From Alphaproteobacteria bacterium (GTDB taxonomy: Bacteria > Pseudomonadota > Alphaproteobacteria > Micropepsales > Micropepsaceae): a stretch of 64,000 bases of DNA. The stretch spans positions 372,001 through 436,000 of the forward strand of contig JAGOBA010000003.1 of assembly GCA_017983635.1 (NCBI GenBank), in the 5' to 3' direction. Position 1 is the first letter of the stretch. Each line of letters opens with the position of its first letter. Position numbers and translations under genes: made by a program. The notes under the pieces are model-generated. The model was not told the origin of the DNA and searched no databases. It worked only from the letters and a program-made list of their open reading frames with translations. This document shows, piece by piece, positions 54,790-63,296 of the stretch.

Positions 54790-56889
54790 CTAATCCATCA
54801 ACTTTCGGCTCAAATAGGTGAATTCCAGCGCCACGCGTTTTGCTCTTTCGCGTTGGTTCGCTGCTGCCGCGTGACCGCCGTCGATGTTCTCGTAATAGAG
54901 GAACGGTAAGCCCATTGCCTCCATCTTGGCCGCCATCTTTCGGGCGTGGCCGGGATGGACGCGATCGTCTTTTGTCGAGGTGACGAAGAACGGCTCGGGG
55001 TATTTCGCGCCTTTCTTCAGATTGTGATAGGGCGAAATCTTGCGGAGGAACGTGCCTTCGACCGGGTCGGCCGGATCCCCGTATTCACCTTCCCACGACG
55101 CGCCAGCCAGCAGCTTGTTATAGCGCAGCATGTCGAGCAGTGGGACTTGGATCACGACCGCGTTCCAAAGCTCCGGGTGCTGCGTGAGGGCGACGCCCAT
55201 GAGCAGGCCGCCGTTCGAACCGCCCTGAATTCCGAGGCGGCGCGGCGTGGTGATCTTGCGCGCGACTAGGTCTTGGGCGACGGCTGTGAAGTCATCATAG
55301 ATAACTTGGCGCTTCGTCTTGAGGCCGGCTTGGTGCCAGGCGGGGCCAAATTCGCCGCCGCCGCGAATGTTGGCGAGCACGTAGGCGCCGCCACGTTCGA
55401 CCCAGAGTTTTCCGACGGTGCCGGAATAGCTTGGCGTCATTGAGACTTGGAAGCCGCCATAGGCGTACAGCAGCGTCGGGTTCGATCCGTCGAGCTTGAT
55501 GTCCTTTTTGTGGACGACGAAGTACGGGACTTTTGTGCCGTCTTTCGACGTTGCTTCGAACTGCTCCACCTGCATGCCGGACGCGTCGAAGCGCGGCGGC
55601 AGCGACTTCACCTTCTCGAACTTTCCGGTGGCGGCGTCGCCAAAGTAGAGCGCGTCGGGTTCGAGGAAGCCGGCGACGTTCGCGAAAACTTTATCGTCCT
55701 GGTCGCGGGTTGATACGACGCCGATCGACGCATTCGGTGGCAGGCCGAGCTTGGTGCGGGTCCAGGCACCGTCTGCAAACGCATAGGAATAGAGGACACC
55801 CTTGACGTTCTCGTATACGGCCACAAGCAAGCGGTTGCGCGTATTGGCAACTTGTTCGATCGACTCGCGCGCGCCGGGCACGTAGATCACGGTCGCCTGC
55901 GCCGACTGCGCGTCACGTTTCAGATCGTCGAGCTTGAACGAGAGCAACGTCCCTTTGGCGAGCATCGTTCCATTCCAGGTCCAATCGTCTTCGAGGGTGA
56001 GCACGAGTTGACCCTGAACGAGCGCGCGGACCGAGGATTTCATCGGGAACGGCAGGCGGATCGGACCTTTGTCCGTCGACAGGTAGAATTCCGTTTCAAA
56101 GAACGACGGGTAACGCGTGAACACCACCGCTTGCACCACCCCGTCGGCATCGGTCCAGGCTGAGGCGTCGGCGGAAACGTCGGTCTTTGTGCCGCGATAG
56201 ATCTCAACGGCATCTTCGAGCTTCGTGCCGCGCTTCCACTTCTTGACGACGAAGGGGTAGCCGGACTCCGTCATCGTGTCGGGGCCCCACTCACGGGCGA
56301 CAAGCAGCGTATCCGCATCGAGCCAGCCGACGTTCTGCTTGCCGTTCGGCAGGCGGAAGCCACCTTCGACGAACGTCTTTGTCTTGTAATCGAACTCGCG
56401 GATCTCCACGGCGTCCTTGCCGCCTTCGGACAGGCTGACGAGGCAGAGACGCTCTTCGGGCACCAAGCAATTCGAGCCCTTGAAGACCCAGTTCGCGTTC
56501 TCGGCCTTGGCGAGCGCGTCGATGTCGAGCACGGTTTCCCATTCAGGCGACGCGGAGAGGTAGCCGTCGAGCGTCGTGCGGCGCGCGAGGCCACGCACGT
56601 TTACGCCGTCTTGCCAGAAGTTCGTGATCTTGCCGCCGCGAAACGACGGCATGGGGATGCGGTCGGTCGCTTCAAGGATCGTGAGCGCCTTCGCCTGCAA
56701 ATCTTCGAAGCGCGGGTCGGCATTCAGGATTTTCAACGAACGGTCGTTTTGCCCGCGGACCCAGGTCAGGGCTTTCTCGCCTTCGATGTCTTCGAGCCAT
56801 TGGAACGGATCGGCGGCTTCTTTCGCCACGGCGGCACCTACGATGAAAAGGACAAGCGTCGAGACGACGGCAAGAACGGACTTGCGCAC
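54790..56889 (-). CDS. Prolyl oligopeptidase (S9 family), exported
   Basis: Cleaves short proline-containing peptides, probably in the periplasm. The start chosen is GTG 56889 (RKSVLAVVSTLVLFIVGAAV is the signal peptide) with GAGGGG 8 bases upstream; a TTG six codons earlier has no such site. This gives 699 residues. The beta-propeller domain is followed by the alpha/beta-hydrolase domain with the nucleophile in GIQGGSNGGLLMG (S558), the acid in TKDDRVHPGH (D641/D642) and the histidine in DGGHAAA (H673). It is monocistronic, divergent from nothing nearby. Confidence 0.93.
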   Translation of the reverse strand: MRKSVLAVVSTLVLFIVGAAVAKEAADPFQWLEDIEGEKALTWVRGQNDRSLKILNADPRFEDLQAKALTILEATDRIPMPSFRGGKITNFWQDGVNVRGLARRTTLDGYLSASPEWETVLDIDALAKAENANWVFKGSNCLVPEERLCLVSLSEGGKDAVEIREFDYKTKTFVEGGFRLPNGKQNVGWLDADTLLVAREWGPDTMTESGYPFVVKKWKRGTKLEDAVEIYRGTKTDVSADASAWTDADGVVQAVVFTRYPSFFETEFYLSTDKGPIRLPFPMKSSVRALVQGQLVLTLEDDWTWNGTMLAKGTLLSFKLDDLKRDAQSAQATVIYVPGARESIEQVANTRNRLLVAVYENVKGVLYSYAFADGAWTRTKLGLPPNASIGVVSTRDQDDKVFANVAGFLEPDALYFGDAATGKFEKVKSLPPRFDASGMQVEQFEATSKDGTKVPYFVVHKKDIKLDGSNPTLLYAYGGFQVSMTPSYSGTVGKLWVERGGAYVLANIRGGGEFGPAWHQAGLKTKRQVIYDDFTAVAQDLVARKITTPRRLGIQGGSNGGLLMGVALTQHPELWNAVVIQVPLLDMLRYNKLLAGASWEGEYGDPADPVEGTFLRKISPYHNLKKGAKYPEPFFVTSTKDDRVHPGHARKMAAKMEAMGLPFLYYENIDGGHAAAANQRERAKRVALEFTYLSRKLMD

Positions 56890-56966
56890 GGACAACCCCT
56901 CGGTCAATGACGGGGAGAGACGTGGCTGTCGCCGCGTCTCTCGTCAAGTGCTGGGTCGTGGGGGCC

Positions 56967-57644
56967 TCAGCCCGCGTAGGGAATTCCGAGTGGGGTCAAC
57001 ATCTTGCGCTCTTCCGCGATCGTTGCCGCGAAGCTCGGCCGCGCGTGCATGGCCTTCAAGAAGCGTGTGAGAACCGGGTACTTCGTCGCGTCCGGGGCAA
57101 AGCCTGCATGAGCGGCGTTCACGAATGGCGAAGCGACGGCGATGTCGGCGAGGGTCAAAGTGTTCCCGACAAAGTGGTCGCCACCGCCGAGCTCCTTCTC
57201 GAAATAGTCGAGGAAGCGCGGTGTCTTATTCGCCCAGGTGTCCTTCGCCAGGTCGAAGTCGGGCTCCTTGCGCATCAGCTTGTTGACGACGACAGCGCGG
57301 AATAGACCGCCGCCAATTGTGCCGATGAAGTCGCTGTCGGCGTATTCCTCGATCCAAAGAGCGCGGCCGTAGTCGAAAGCCTTCGCTGGATAGAGCGCCG
57401 GTGTCGGGTGCTTTCGTTCCAGGTACCCGCAGATCGCGGACGAGTCGGCGAGCGTGGCATCCGGCCCCTCGCTGTCGTCGCGCAGCACCGGGATGCGCTT
57501 CAGAGGTGAGATTTCCAAGAAGTAATCCGGCGGCGCGAAGGGGCTTACCGGATCGTGCTTGTAGTCAAGCCGCTTTTCGGCAAGCGCCACACGCACTTTC
57601 CGAACGAAAGGGGATAGTGCCGCCCCGTAAACCGTAATCGTCAT
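56967..57644 (-). CDS. Glutathione S-transferase family protein
   Basis: The 225-residue cytosolic protein has a thioredoxin-like N-domain (ITVYGAALSPFVRKVRVALA, with the proline in the RIPVLRDD cis-Pro region and the glutathione-binding DSSAICGYLE) and a helical C-domain (LTLADIAVASPFVNAAHAGF, the GST N-capping box region). The exact subclass and substrate are not evident. It is divergent from the DUF5916 gene; the 184-base gap between them (57645-57828) shows no promoter I can defend. Confidence 0.85.
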   Translation of the reverse strand: MTITVYGAALSPFVRKVRVALAEKRLDYKHDPVSPFAPPDYFLEISPLKRIPVLRDDSEGPDATLADSSAICGYLERKHPTPALYPAKAFDYGRALWIEEYADSDFIGTIGGGLFRAVVVNKLMRKEPDFDLAKDTWANKTPRFLDYFEKELGGGDHFVGNTLTLADIAVASPFVNAAHAGFAPDATKYPVLTRFLKAMHARPSFAATIAEERKMLTPLGIPYAG

Positions 57645-57828
57645 GCTCGTCTCCTTGTTTTGCGCGAGAAAACTCTATCCGCCCACATCCGGGCGATCAA
57701 CCAAGGGCAGACAACTGTGTCCCTGCGACCAGCCTTCACCGGGACGTGAGGTAATTGACGACGTTTTAACGAGATTTCGCCTGCGCGTTCATGTTTGCTG
57801 CAGTTGGGGAAGACTTTTGGGGGGCCTC

Positions 57829-60030
57829 GTGGCTCGGTATTCTTGGAGGCTCGCGCCGCTGTGCGCGGGCGTGAGCCTGCTGTTCTGTTCCGGTGGCGCC
57901 GTCGCCGCGGACACGCCGCCTGCACGCGACTTTGCGACCTATCAACCCAGTGCGAGCGCCACGCGGATTGCGACGTCGGAAGCGCCGAAGCTGGACGGCG
58001 ACATTTCGGATGCCGTGTGGGCCAAGGCCCCCGTCATCAGCGAGTTCTATCAACTCGAGCCGAATGAAAAGCAGCCGGCGAGCGAACGCACGGAAGTGCG
58101 CGTACTCTATGACGAGGACCATGTCTATTTCGCGATCCATGCTTACGACCGCGAGCCCAGCGCCATCAACGCTTCCGTGAAGTCGCGCGACGGCAATTTG
58201 AGCCAGGACGACTTGGTGCGGATATACCTCGATCCCTACAAGACGCGGCGCGACGGCTATATCTTCGAGGTCAACCCGCTCGGTGCGCGCTTCGACGGCA
58301 TTCTTCAGAACAACAGCGACATTCTCTCCGAGTGGAACACGATTTGGCATGCGCATGGCCGCATTACGGCCGACGGCTGGGTTGCAGAGGTTGCGATTCC
58401 GTTTCGGAGCATCTCCTATGACGTTGCAAAAGGCGACTGGGGGTTCGATCTCTTTCGGCTGATCCGCCGCAAGGGCGAGCGGATCAGGTGGTCGCAGATC
58501 GACAATCAGCGATCGTCGCGCGACATTTCGCGGTCCGGTTCGCTGACCGGAATTTCGAACACCGCGCAGGGGCTGGGGCTCGACATCCAGCCGTTTCTCG
58601 CGTTGCGCTACAAGCACCAATGGCGGATGCCGCGCGAGGACGACGTTACACTCGAGCCGTCGGGGAACATTTACTACAAGATTACGCCGGCGCTCACCGG
58701 AACGCTGACCTTCAACACCGACTTCTCAGACGCGCCGCTCGACCAGCGGCAGATCAACACCGGACGGTTCGGCCTGTTCTTTCCTGAGACGCGCAACTTT
58801 TTCCTGCAAGATGCGGCGGTGTTCGAATTCGGCGGCAACAATCTCAACAACGACGTCAACGGCAGCCCGTTTTTCTCGCGCAACGTCGGCCTCGTGAACG
58901 GGTTTCCGGTCGATATCGTGGCCGGCGGCAAGTTGTCGGGACAACTCGGCAATCTTGGTATCGGCGGATTGATCGTCGACACAGCGGGTACGGAAACGAC
59001 TGACAACCAGATTCTGTCGGCGGCGCGGTTGACGATGCCGATCCTCGACCAGTCGAAGATCGGGGTTGTGTTTACGAACGGCGACCCGACGGGGGCGACC
59101 GAGAACACAGTAGCCGGCGCGGATTTCCAGTTCCGCAACTCGACCTGGATCGACGGCAAGACGTTGCAGGCCGACTTTTTCTACGAGCGCAGCTTCTCCA
59201 GCGCGTTCGGCGACGACGACACGTTCGGGGCGCAGTTCGCCTTCCCCAATGAGCCCTTCAGCACGCGATTCCAATTCAAGCAGGTCGGCGAGAATTTTTC
59301 GCCGGCGCTCGGGTTCGTGAACCGGCCGGCCATTCGCTACTACGACGGCAACTTCGTCTACAAGGTGCGGCCGAAGGATTCTTGGGTGCGCTTCTGGGAG
59401 ACCGGCACGTGGTACAACTTCATCACCGATCTCGATGACAAGTTGGAGACGCGCGAGAACGGCGCTTGGGCAGGCTTTCAGACGCAGGACACGGACACCG
59501 TGTTCCTGAATCTGTTCAACGACTATGAGAACATCCCCGCGCCGTTCTTCCTGCCGAAAGGCGTTCTGGTGCCGGCCGGCGAGTACAATTGGACGGGGGC
59601 CGTGCTCAATACCGAAACGTCGATCGGGCGGCCGATCTCCGGCGTGATCGAAGTACGGTGCTGCGATTGGTACGACGGTACATTGTTCCGGACGTCGGTG
59701 TCCGTGAACTGGCGGCCCGACACGACTTGGGAAATCGGGCTGCAGCATCAGTTCTTGGGCATCAATCTGCCGACCGGCGACGTCGAGATTCAGATTTACG
59801 CCTTGAACGCAAACTTGAACTTCACGCCGGATATGCAGCTGAGAACGCAGGTTCAGTACGACAACATCAGTCAGGCGTTTGGGCTTTCGGCGCGGTATCG
59901 GTGGGAGTACGAGCCTGGGGCGGAGTTATTCGTTTCGTTGGGCGAAAGCGGTGACTTGATCGACGGACGGCACTACCGCTCGTCGACGACGCAGGCTTCG
60001 GTTCGGCTCGGGCAGTTGATGCGCTTCTAG
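57829..60030 (+). CDS. DUF5916 protein with CBM9-like N-domain
   Basis: The start is GTG 57829 (ARYSWRLAPLCAGVSLLFCS), which gives a signal peptide and 733 residues; a longer frame upstream to 57643 is unconserved. The N-terminal third contains a carbohydrate-binding-9-like domain (EAPKLDGDISDAVWAKAPVI, VRVLYDEDHVYFAIHAYDRE), followed by a DUF5916 domain rich in beta strands (NTGRFGLFFPETRNFFLQDA, FFYERSFSSAFGDDDTFGAQ). The C-terminal half is strand-repeat-like with aromatic ends, consistent with an outer-membrane barrel. Proteins of this class occur at the cell surface of Gram-negative bacteria; the function is unproven. Confidence 0.85.
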   Translation: MARYSWRLAPLCAGVSLLFCSGGAVAADTPPARDFATYQPSASATRIATSEAPKLDGDISDAVWAKAPVISEFYQLEPNEKQPASERTEVRVLYDEDHVYFAIHAYDREPSAINASVKSRDGNLSQDDLVRIYLDPYKTRRDGYIFEVNPLGARFDGILQNNSDILSEWNTIWHAHGRITADGWVAEVAIPFRSISYDVAKGDWGFDLFRLIRRKGERIRWSQIDNQRSSRDISRSGSLTGISNTAQGLGLDIQPFLALRYKHQWRMPREDDVTLEPSGNIYYKITPALTGTLTFNTDFSDAPLDQRQINTGRFGLFFPETRNFFLQDAAVFEFGGNNLNNDVNGSPFFSRNVGLVNGFPVDIVAGGKLSGQLGNLGIGGLIVDTAGTETTDNQILSAARLTMPILDQSKIGVVFTNGDPTGATENTVAGADFQFRNSTWIDGKTLQADFFYERSFSSAFGDDDTFGAQFAFPNEPFSTRFQFKQVGENFSPALGFVNRPAIRYYDGNFVYKVRPKDSWVRFWETGTWYNFITDLDDKLETRENGAWAGFQTQDTDTVFLNLFNDYENIPAPFFLPKGVLVPAGEYNWTGAVLNTETSIGRPISGVIEVRCCDWYDGTLFRTSVSVNWRPDTTWEIGLQHQFLGINLPTGDVEIQIYALNANLNFTPDMQLRTQVQYDNISQAFGLSARYRWEYEPGAELFVSLGESGDLIDGRHYRSSTTQASVRLGQLMRF

Positions 60031-60031
60031 G

Positions 60032-61564
60032 TTAGGCCCTTTTGCGATCGGCAGGCTGCGCCTGCTCGTCGGACGCGGCGTCGTATTGTGGGGCAACGTT
60101 GTCGATCGGGAGGGCCTGCGGTAGCGGACGCGGCGGCGGGCCAAGCTGCTGATCGAGTGCGTCGGCGGCCCAGGCAACGTCATAGGCGAAGTCGAGGCGC
60201 AAGGCGGTCTCCGGCAGCACGCGCTGCGAGAAGAGGAAGATCGAGCTCATTTCGCCGAGCAGTAGTTTCAGCGCCCAAGCCGGAGCTTGCAGGAAGAGCG
60301 GCCGGTGGAGCGTGCGGGCGAGTGCGCGTTGGAAGTCGGCGTGGCACAGTGGTTCCGGCGCGACGGCGTTGATGGCACCCGCCCAGCGGGTGTCGTCGAT
60401 CGCGTTCATGATCATGCGCAGTAGATCGGCGCGCGCGATCCAGCTCATCCATTGCATTCCGCTCCCGAGGACGGCGCCGAGGCCGAAGCGGGCGGGTAAC
60501 GCCATCATCGGCAAGGGGCCGCCGCTCGGGTCCAGCACCAGCCCGATGCGCAAACAGACGACGCGGGCCTTGTACGCTGCGGCGCGCATTGCGGCTTGTT
60601 CCCAGGCGAGGCAGAGCATTGCGGCGAAGTCCGTGCCGGCGCCGGCATCGTCGTTCAATGTGGTATCGCCGCGATCGCCGTAGATGCCGATGGCTGAACC
60701 GCTAACCAGCACCGCTGGCGCGCGCTGCAGTGAGCCCATCCAGTCGACCAGGTTGTTTGTCAGGTCGACGCGGGAGCGCCAGATTTCGCGCTTGCGGGCT
60801 GCGGTCCAGGGCAGGCCGATGATCGGGGCGCCCGCGAGGTTCACCACCGCGTCGATCCGGGTTTCGCGCGGGATGACGGCGAGCGTTTCGACGTGGCGGA
60901 CGCGGTCGGCAAAGAGGGCACGCGATTGGCGCGCATCGCGGGTGAGGACGAAGACGCGGTCGCCGCGCGCGAGCAGACGCTCGACGAGCGCCGCGCCGAT
61001 GAAGCCGGTGGCGCCCGTGACGAGCACCGTGCGACCGCTGTGCGGGGAGACGATCGGTGCGGATCGCGCGCGGCCGAGGCGCTGGACGGCGATGATGTTG
61101 CGGACCGAGAACGCGAGCACGCCGATCGAGGCGCAGGTGAAGAACCAGGAGAAGAGGCCGTGGCTAACGAACGCGACGCCGGTCCCCTGCCCCATCTGCG
61201 CGGCGAGCCACGGCACGACGAGCGCCAGGAACGTCCCGTACAGCACCGCCAGCACCGTGTGCAGCGCGCGTTCGAGCGGCGGCAGGCGGCGGGTGCGGTC
61301 TTCTTCGATGAAGTCAGTGATGGTGATCGCGACTTCGCTGAGGAGCAATGCGAGGACCGCGGCAGCGGCGAGGCCTGAGGGTTCGACCCAGGCGAAGATC
61401 ATGAAGAGCACGCCGTAGATGCCTTCGCGGGCGCTGTGCAGCGCGAGTTCGCGGCGGGCGGAGGGTTTGCTGGGTAGGCGCTCCGTCAGCTCGTGATGCA
61501 GCACATTGTCGAGTGCACCCAGAAGCGTCTGCAGCGCGAGGATCGTGAGCATGGTGAGGGTCAT
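60032..61564 (-). CDS. TIGR01777-family epimerase-like protein with N-terminal membrane domain
   Basis: The 510-residue protein joins a membrane part (about residues 1-165, with hydrophobic stretches near 1-17, 45-60, 62-82, 105-125 and 130-158) to an SDR-fold TIGR01777 domain. The NAD(P)-binding motif is VLVTGATGFIGAALVERLLA, then AVVNLAGAPIIGLPWTAARK, SGSAIGIYGD, and the domain's WAGAINAVAPEPLCHADFQR. The fold is NAD(P)-dependent epimerase-like but the substrate is unknown. It is the last gene of a three-gene unit with DUF4166 and a GbsR-type regulator. Confidence 0.85.
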   Translation of the reverse strand: MTLTMLTILALQTLLGALDNVLHHELTERLPSKPSARRELALHSAREGIYGVLFMIFAWVEPSGLAAAAVLALLLSEVAITITDFIEEDRTRRLPPLERALHTVLAVLYGTFLALVVPWLAAQMGQGTGVAFVSHGLFSWFFTCASIGVLAFSVRNIIAVQRLGRARSAPIVSPHSGRTVLVTGATGFIGAALVERLLARGDRVFVLTRDARQSRALFADRVRHVETLAVIPRETRIDAVVNLAGAPIIGLPWTAARKREIWRSRVDLTNNLVDWMGSLQRAPAVLVSGSAIGIYGDRGDTTLNDDAGAGTDFAAMLCLAWEQAAMRAAAYKARVVCLRIGLVLDPSGGPLPMMALPARFGLGAVLGSGMQWMSWIARADLLRMIMNAIDDTRWAGAINAVAPEPLCHADFQRALARTLHRPLFLQAPAWALKLLLGEMSSIFLFSQRVLPETALRLDFAYDVAWAADALDQQLGPPPRPLPQALPIDNVAPQYDAASDEQAQPADRKRA

Positions 61565-61574
61565 GACATGCGCC

Positions 61575-62225
61575 TCAATCGATCGGATCTACGAAGATGC
61601 CGTCTTGGAAGATCGTGCGGCCGGCCCAAGGGTGGTCGAAGCTCAGTGTGAAGCGGAAGCGGCCGTCGCCTTGGTCGGTATGGCGGACTTCGGCGATGCC
61701 GGGGGTGAACCAGAGCGGGAGCGGCACGCTGAGCGCGCCGGCGCGCCAGAAGAAGTTGCGCGAGCGGAAGACGAGGCTGCCGTGGTCGGCGAAGACATCG
61801 AGCAGCATCGTCCAGCCGCCCGCGCAGCATTCGAGCAAGCGGCCGTCTTGCGACGGACGTTTGATCGAACGCACTTGGAACGCCAAACCGAACGGCCCGC
61901 GGTATTCCCGCGTCCATGACATGCCGCCGTCTTTGACGCTCACACGAACGAGTGCGGCGCTGGTTCCCGTCACGACCGGAAGCGGAGCGCCGAAGGGAAG
62001 TAAGGTGTAGGCGAAGAGGCGGCCGAGCGGCGTCAGCCGCGTGTCGGTCTCGCCGGTATAGAGTGCGGTGGTGACGCGGGCGAAGCGCGCTTGCACGGCC
62101 GCGGGCAGCGAGGCCCAGGCGCGGGCGCCTAGAATGCGCGAGATCGTGTCGCCGTGTTCGGCCTCGTCTTCGACGGGGCTGGTGCGGGGGCCGCTCCAGA
62201 ACCAGGCTTCGAGTGCGCGCGCCAT
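61575..62225 (-). CDS. DUF4166 domain-containing protein
   Basis: The 216-residue protein contains the DUF4166 landmarks ARAWASLPAAVQARFARVTT, WTREYRGPFGLAFQVRSIKR and LWFTPGIAEVRHTDQGDGRF. DUF4166 proteins commonly sit beside TIGR01777-type epimerases and DoxX-like membrane proteins, as here. There is no signal peptide. It lies 10 bases after the GbsR gene and 10 bases before the TIGR01777 gene, forming one operon. The function is unknown. Confidence 0.85.
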   Translation of the reverse strand: MARALEAWFWSGPRTSPVEDEAEHGDTISRILGARAWASLPAAVQARFARVTTALYTGETDTRLTPLGRLFAYTLLPFGAPLPVVTGTSAALVRVSVKDGGMSWTREYRGPFGLAFQVRSIKRPSQDGRLLECCAGGWTMLLDVFADHGSLVFRSRNFFWRAGALSVPLPLWFTPGIAEVRHTDQGDGRFRFTLSFDHPWAGRTIFQDGIFVDPID

Positions 62226-62235
62226 CGCGGGGGTC

Positions 62236-62763
62236 CTATCTGGAGGAGATCAGGCGGGCGACGCCGGCGCCCAATTTGATCAGCCGCTGCAGGGTCGGGC
62301 GCGGGACGCGGCGCATCTGTTCGTACCAGCCGGTCATGCGTTCGATGAAGCCCAACATTTCGGTGACACGGTCGCGTACGTCCGGCGGTGTCGATGGGTC
62401 CGCGTGGGCGAGGTCGCGGGCGGCGCGCAGCACCTCCAGCGTCGGGTCGATTTCGCGCTTCTTGCGTTCGTCGACGATCGTTTGCACGACGTCCCAGGTG
62501 TCGCCCTTGGCCTCGTAGTAATTGCGGCGGTCGCCGATCACGTGGATCAGCGTGACCAGGCGATAGGTTTGCAACTCCTCGAGCGAGGTCGAGGCGTTTG
62601 AGCGGGCGATGCCCAGCGTCTCGGAGATCTCCTCCGCGTTCATCGGGCGGCCTGTGAGCCAGAGGAGTGCGTGGATCTGCGCAACCGAGCGGTTCACGCC
62701 CCAACGCGCCCCCATCTCACCCCAATGCAGGACGACCTTTTCGATGACGGGGGGCAGCGGCAC
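62236..62763 (-). CDS. GbsR/MarR family transcriptional regulator
   Basis: The 175-residue winged-helix protein has the GbsR-type N-terminus (VIEKVVLHWGEMGARWGVNR), then IHALLWLTGRPMNAEEISET and the recognition helix region LGIARSNASTSLEELQTY. The start is GTG 62763 with AGGTGA close upstream. It heads the DUF4166-TIGR01777 operon and has a palindrome immediately upstream (62781-62798), so autoregulation and control of the two genes is the likely role. Confidence 0.9.
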   Translation of the reverse strand: MPLPPVIEKVVLHWGEMGARWGVNRSVAQIHALLWLTGRPMNAEEISETLGIARSNASTSLEELQTYRLVTLIHVIGDRRNYYEAKGDTWDVVQTIVDERKKREIDPTLEVLRAARDLAHADPSTPPDVRDRVTEMLGFIERMTGWYEQMRRVPRPTLQRLIKLGAGVARLISSR

Positions 62764-62780
62764 GAGTCACCTGCCGGTTC

Positions 62781-62798
62781 TTTCTGTTATGACAGAAA
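62781..62798. promoter_or_regulatory. Operator-like palindrome TTTCTGT-N4-ACAGAAA
   Basis: A perfect 7+7 inverted repeat with spacer TATG lies 18-35 bases upstream of the GbsR start. On the minus strand it includes TCATAACAGAAA, overlapping the probable core promoter. It is the natural candidate binding site for the adjacent GbsR/MarR regulator. Confidence 0.6.
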
Positions 62799-62969
62799 TT
62801 ACTGACGCGTCCGCGATCGTTCAAGGCGTTTGTGCGCGTCGTAGGGACGCAACCTGCGGAAGCGGGCTTCCTAAGCGGCGCCTGCCCGCGGAAGTTTCTT
62901 GAAGCTGACACGGTAGACCCCCACCTTTGCGCCACGCCCGAGTCTGCGGCGTTCATAGGGAGCAAATAC

Positions 62970-63257
62970 ATGGGACGGTTCTTGGCCTTTCTTTTTGTGT
63001 TCGTGCTGGGCGGGATTATCGGCTTCGCGGTCGGCGGCTTCGGCGGCGCGGCAGCGGGCAGCTATCTGGGCGCCTGCAAGGTGATCGACAGTTCGGTGGC
63101 TTCCGGTGCGATGACGCAGGAGGCGGCGAACGCTTCGATCAAAGCGATCGCGGCGGAGATCGGCGTGCGGCCGGAAGACAAGGGCCGCATCCTGGACGCG
63201 CTCAAGCGCGCGAACCAACCGGCGTCGCCCTGCTCGACGGCCATCGAGGCGCTTTAG
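62970..63257 (+). CDS. Small membrane-anchored hypothetical protein
   Basis: The start is ATG 62970 with AGGGAGC 8 bases upstream, giving 95 residues. The N-terminus is a Gly-rich membrane helix (LAFLFVFVLGGIIGFAVGGF) followed by GGAAAGSYLGACKVIDSSVA and a soluble tail (AEIGVRPEDKGRILDALKRA) with two cysteines (C36, C88). It resembles small alphaproteobacterial envelope proteins of unknown role. A longer in-frame reading upstream is unlikely because it crosses the intergenic region. Confidence 0.7.
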   Translation: MGRFLAFLFVFVLGGIIGFAVGGFGGAAAGSYLGACKVIDSSVASGAMTQEAANASIKAIAAEIGVRPEDKGRILDALKRANQPASPCSTAIEAL

Positions 63258-63296
63258 TTGTATGAGCCGCGCGGCGACGCGCGGCTCCCCTTTCCT

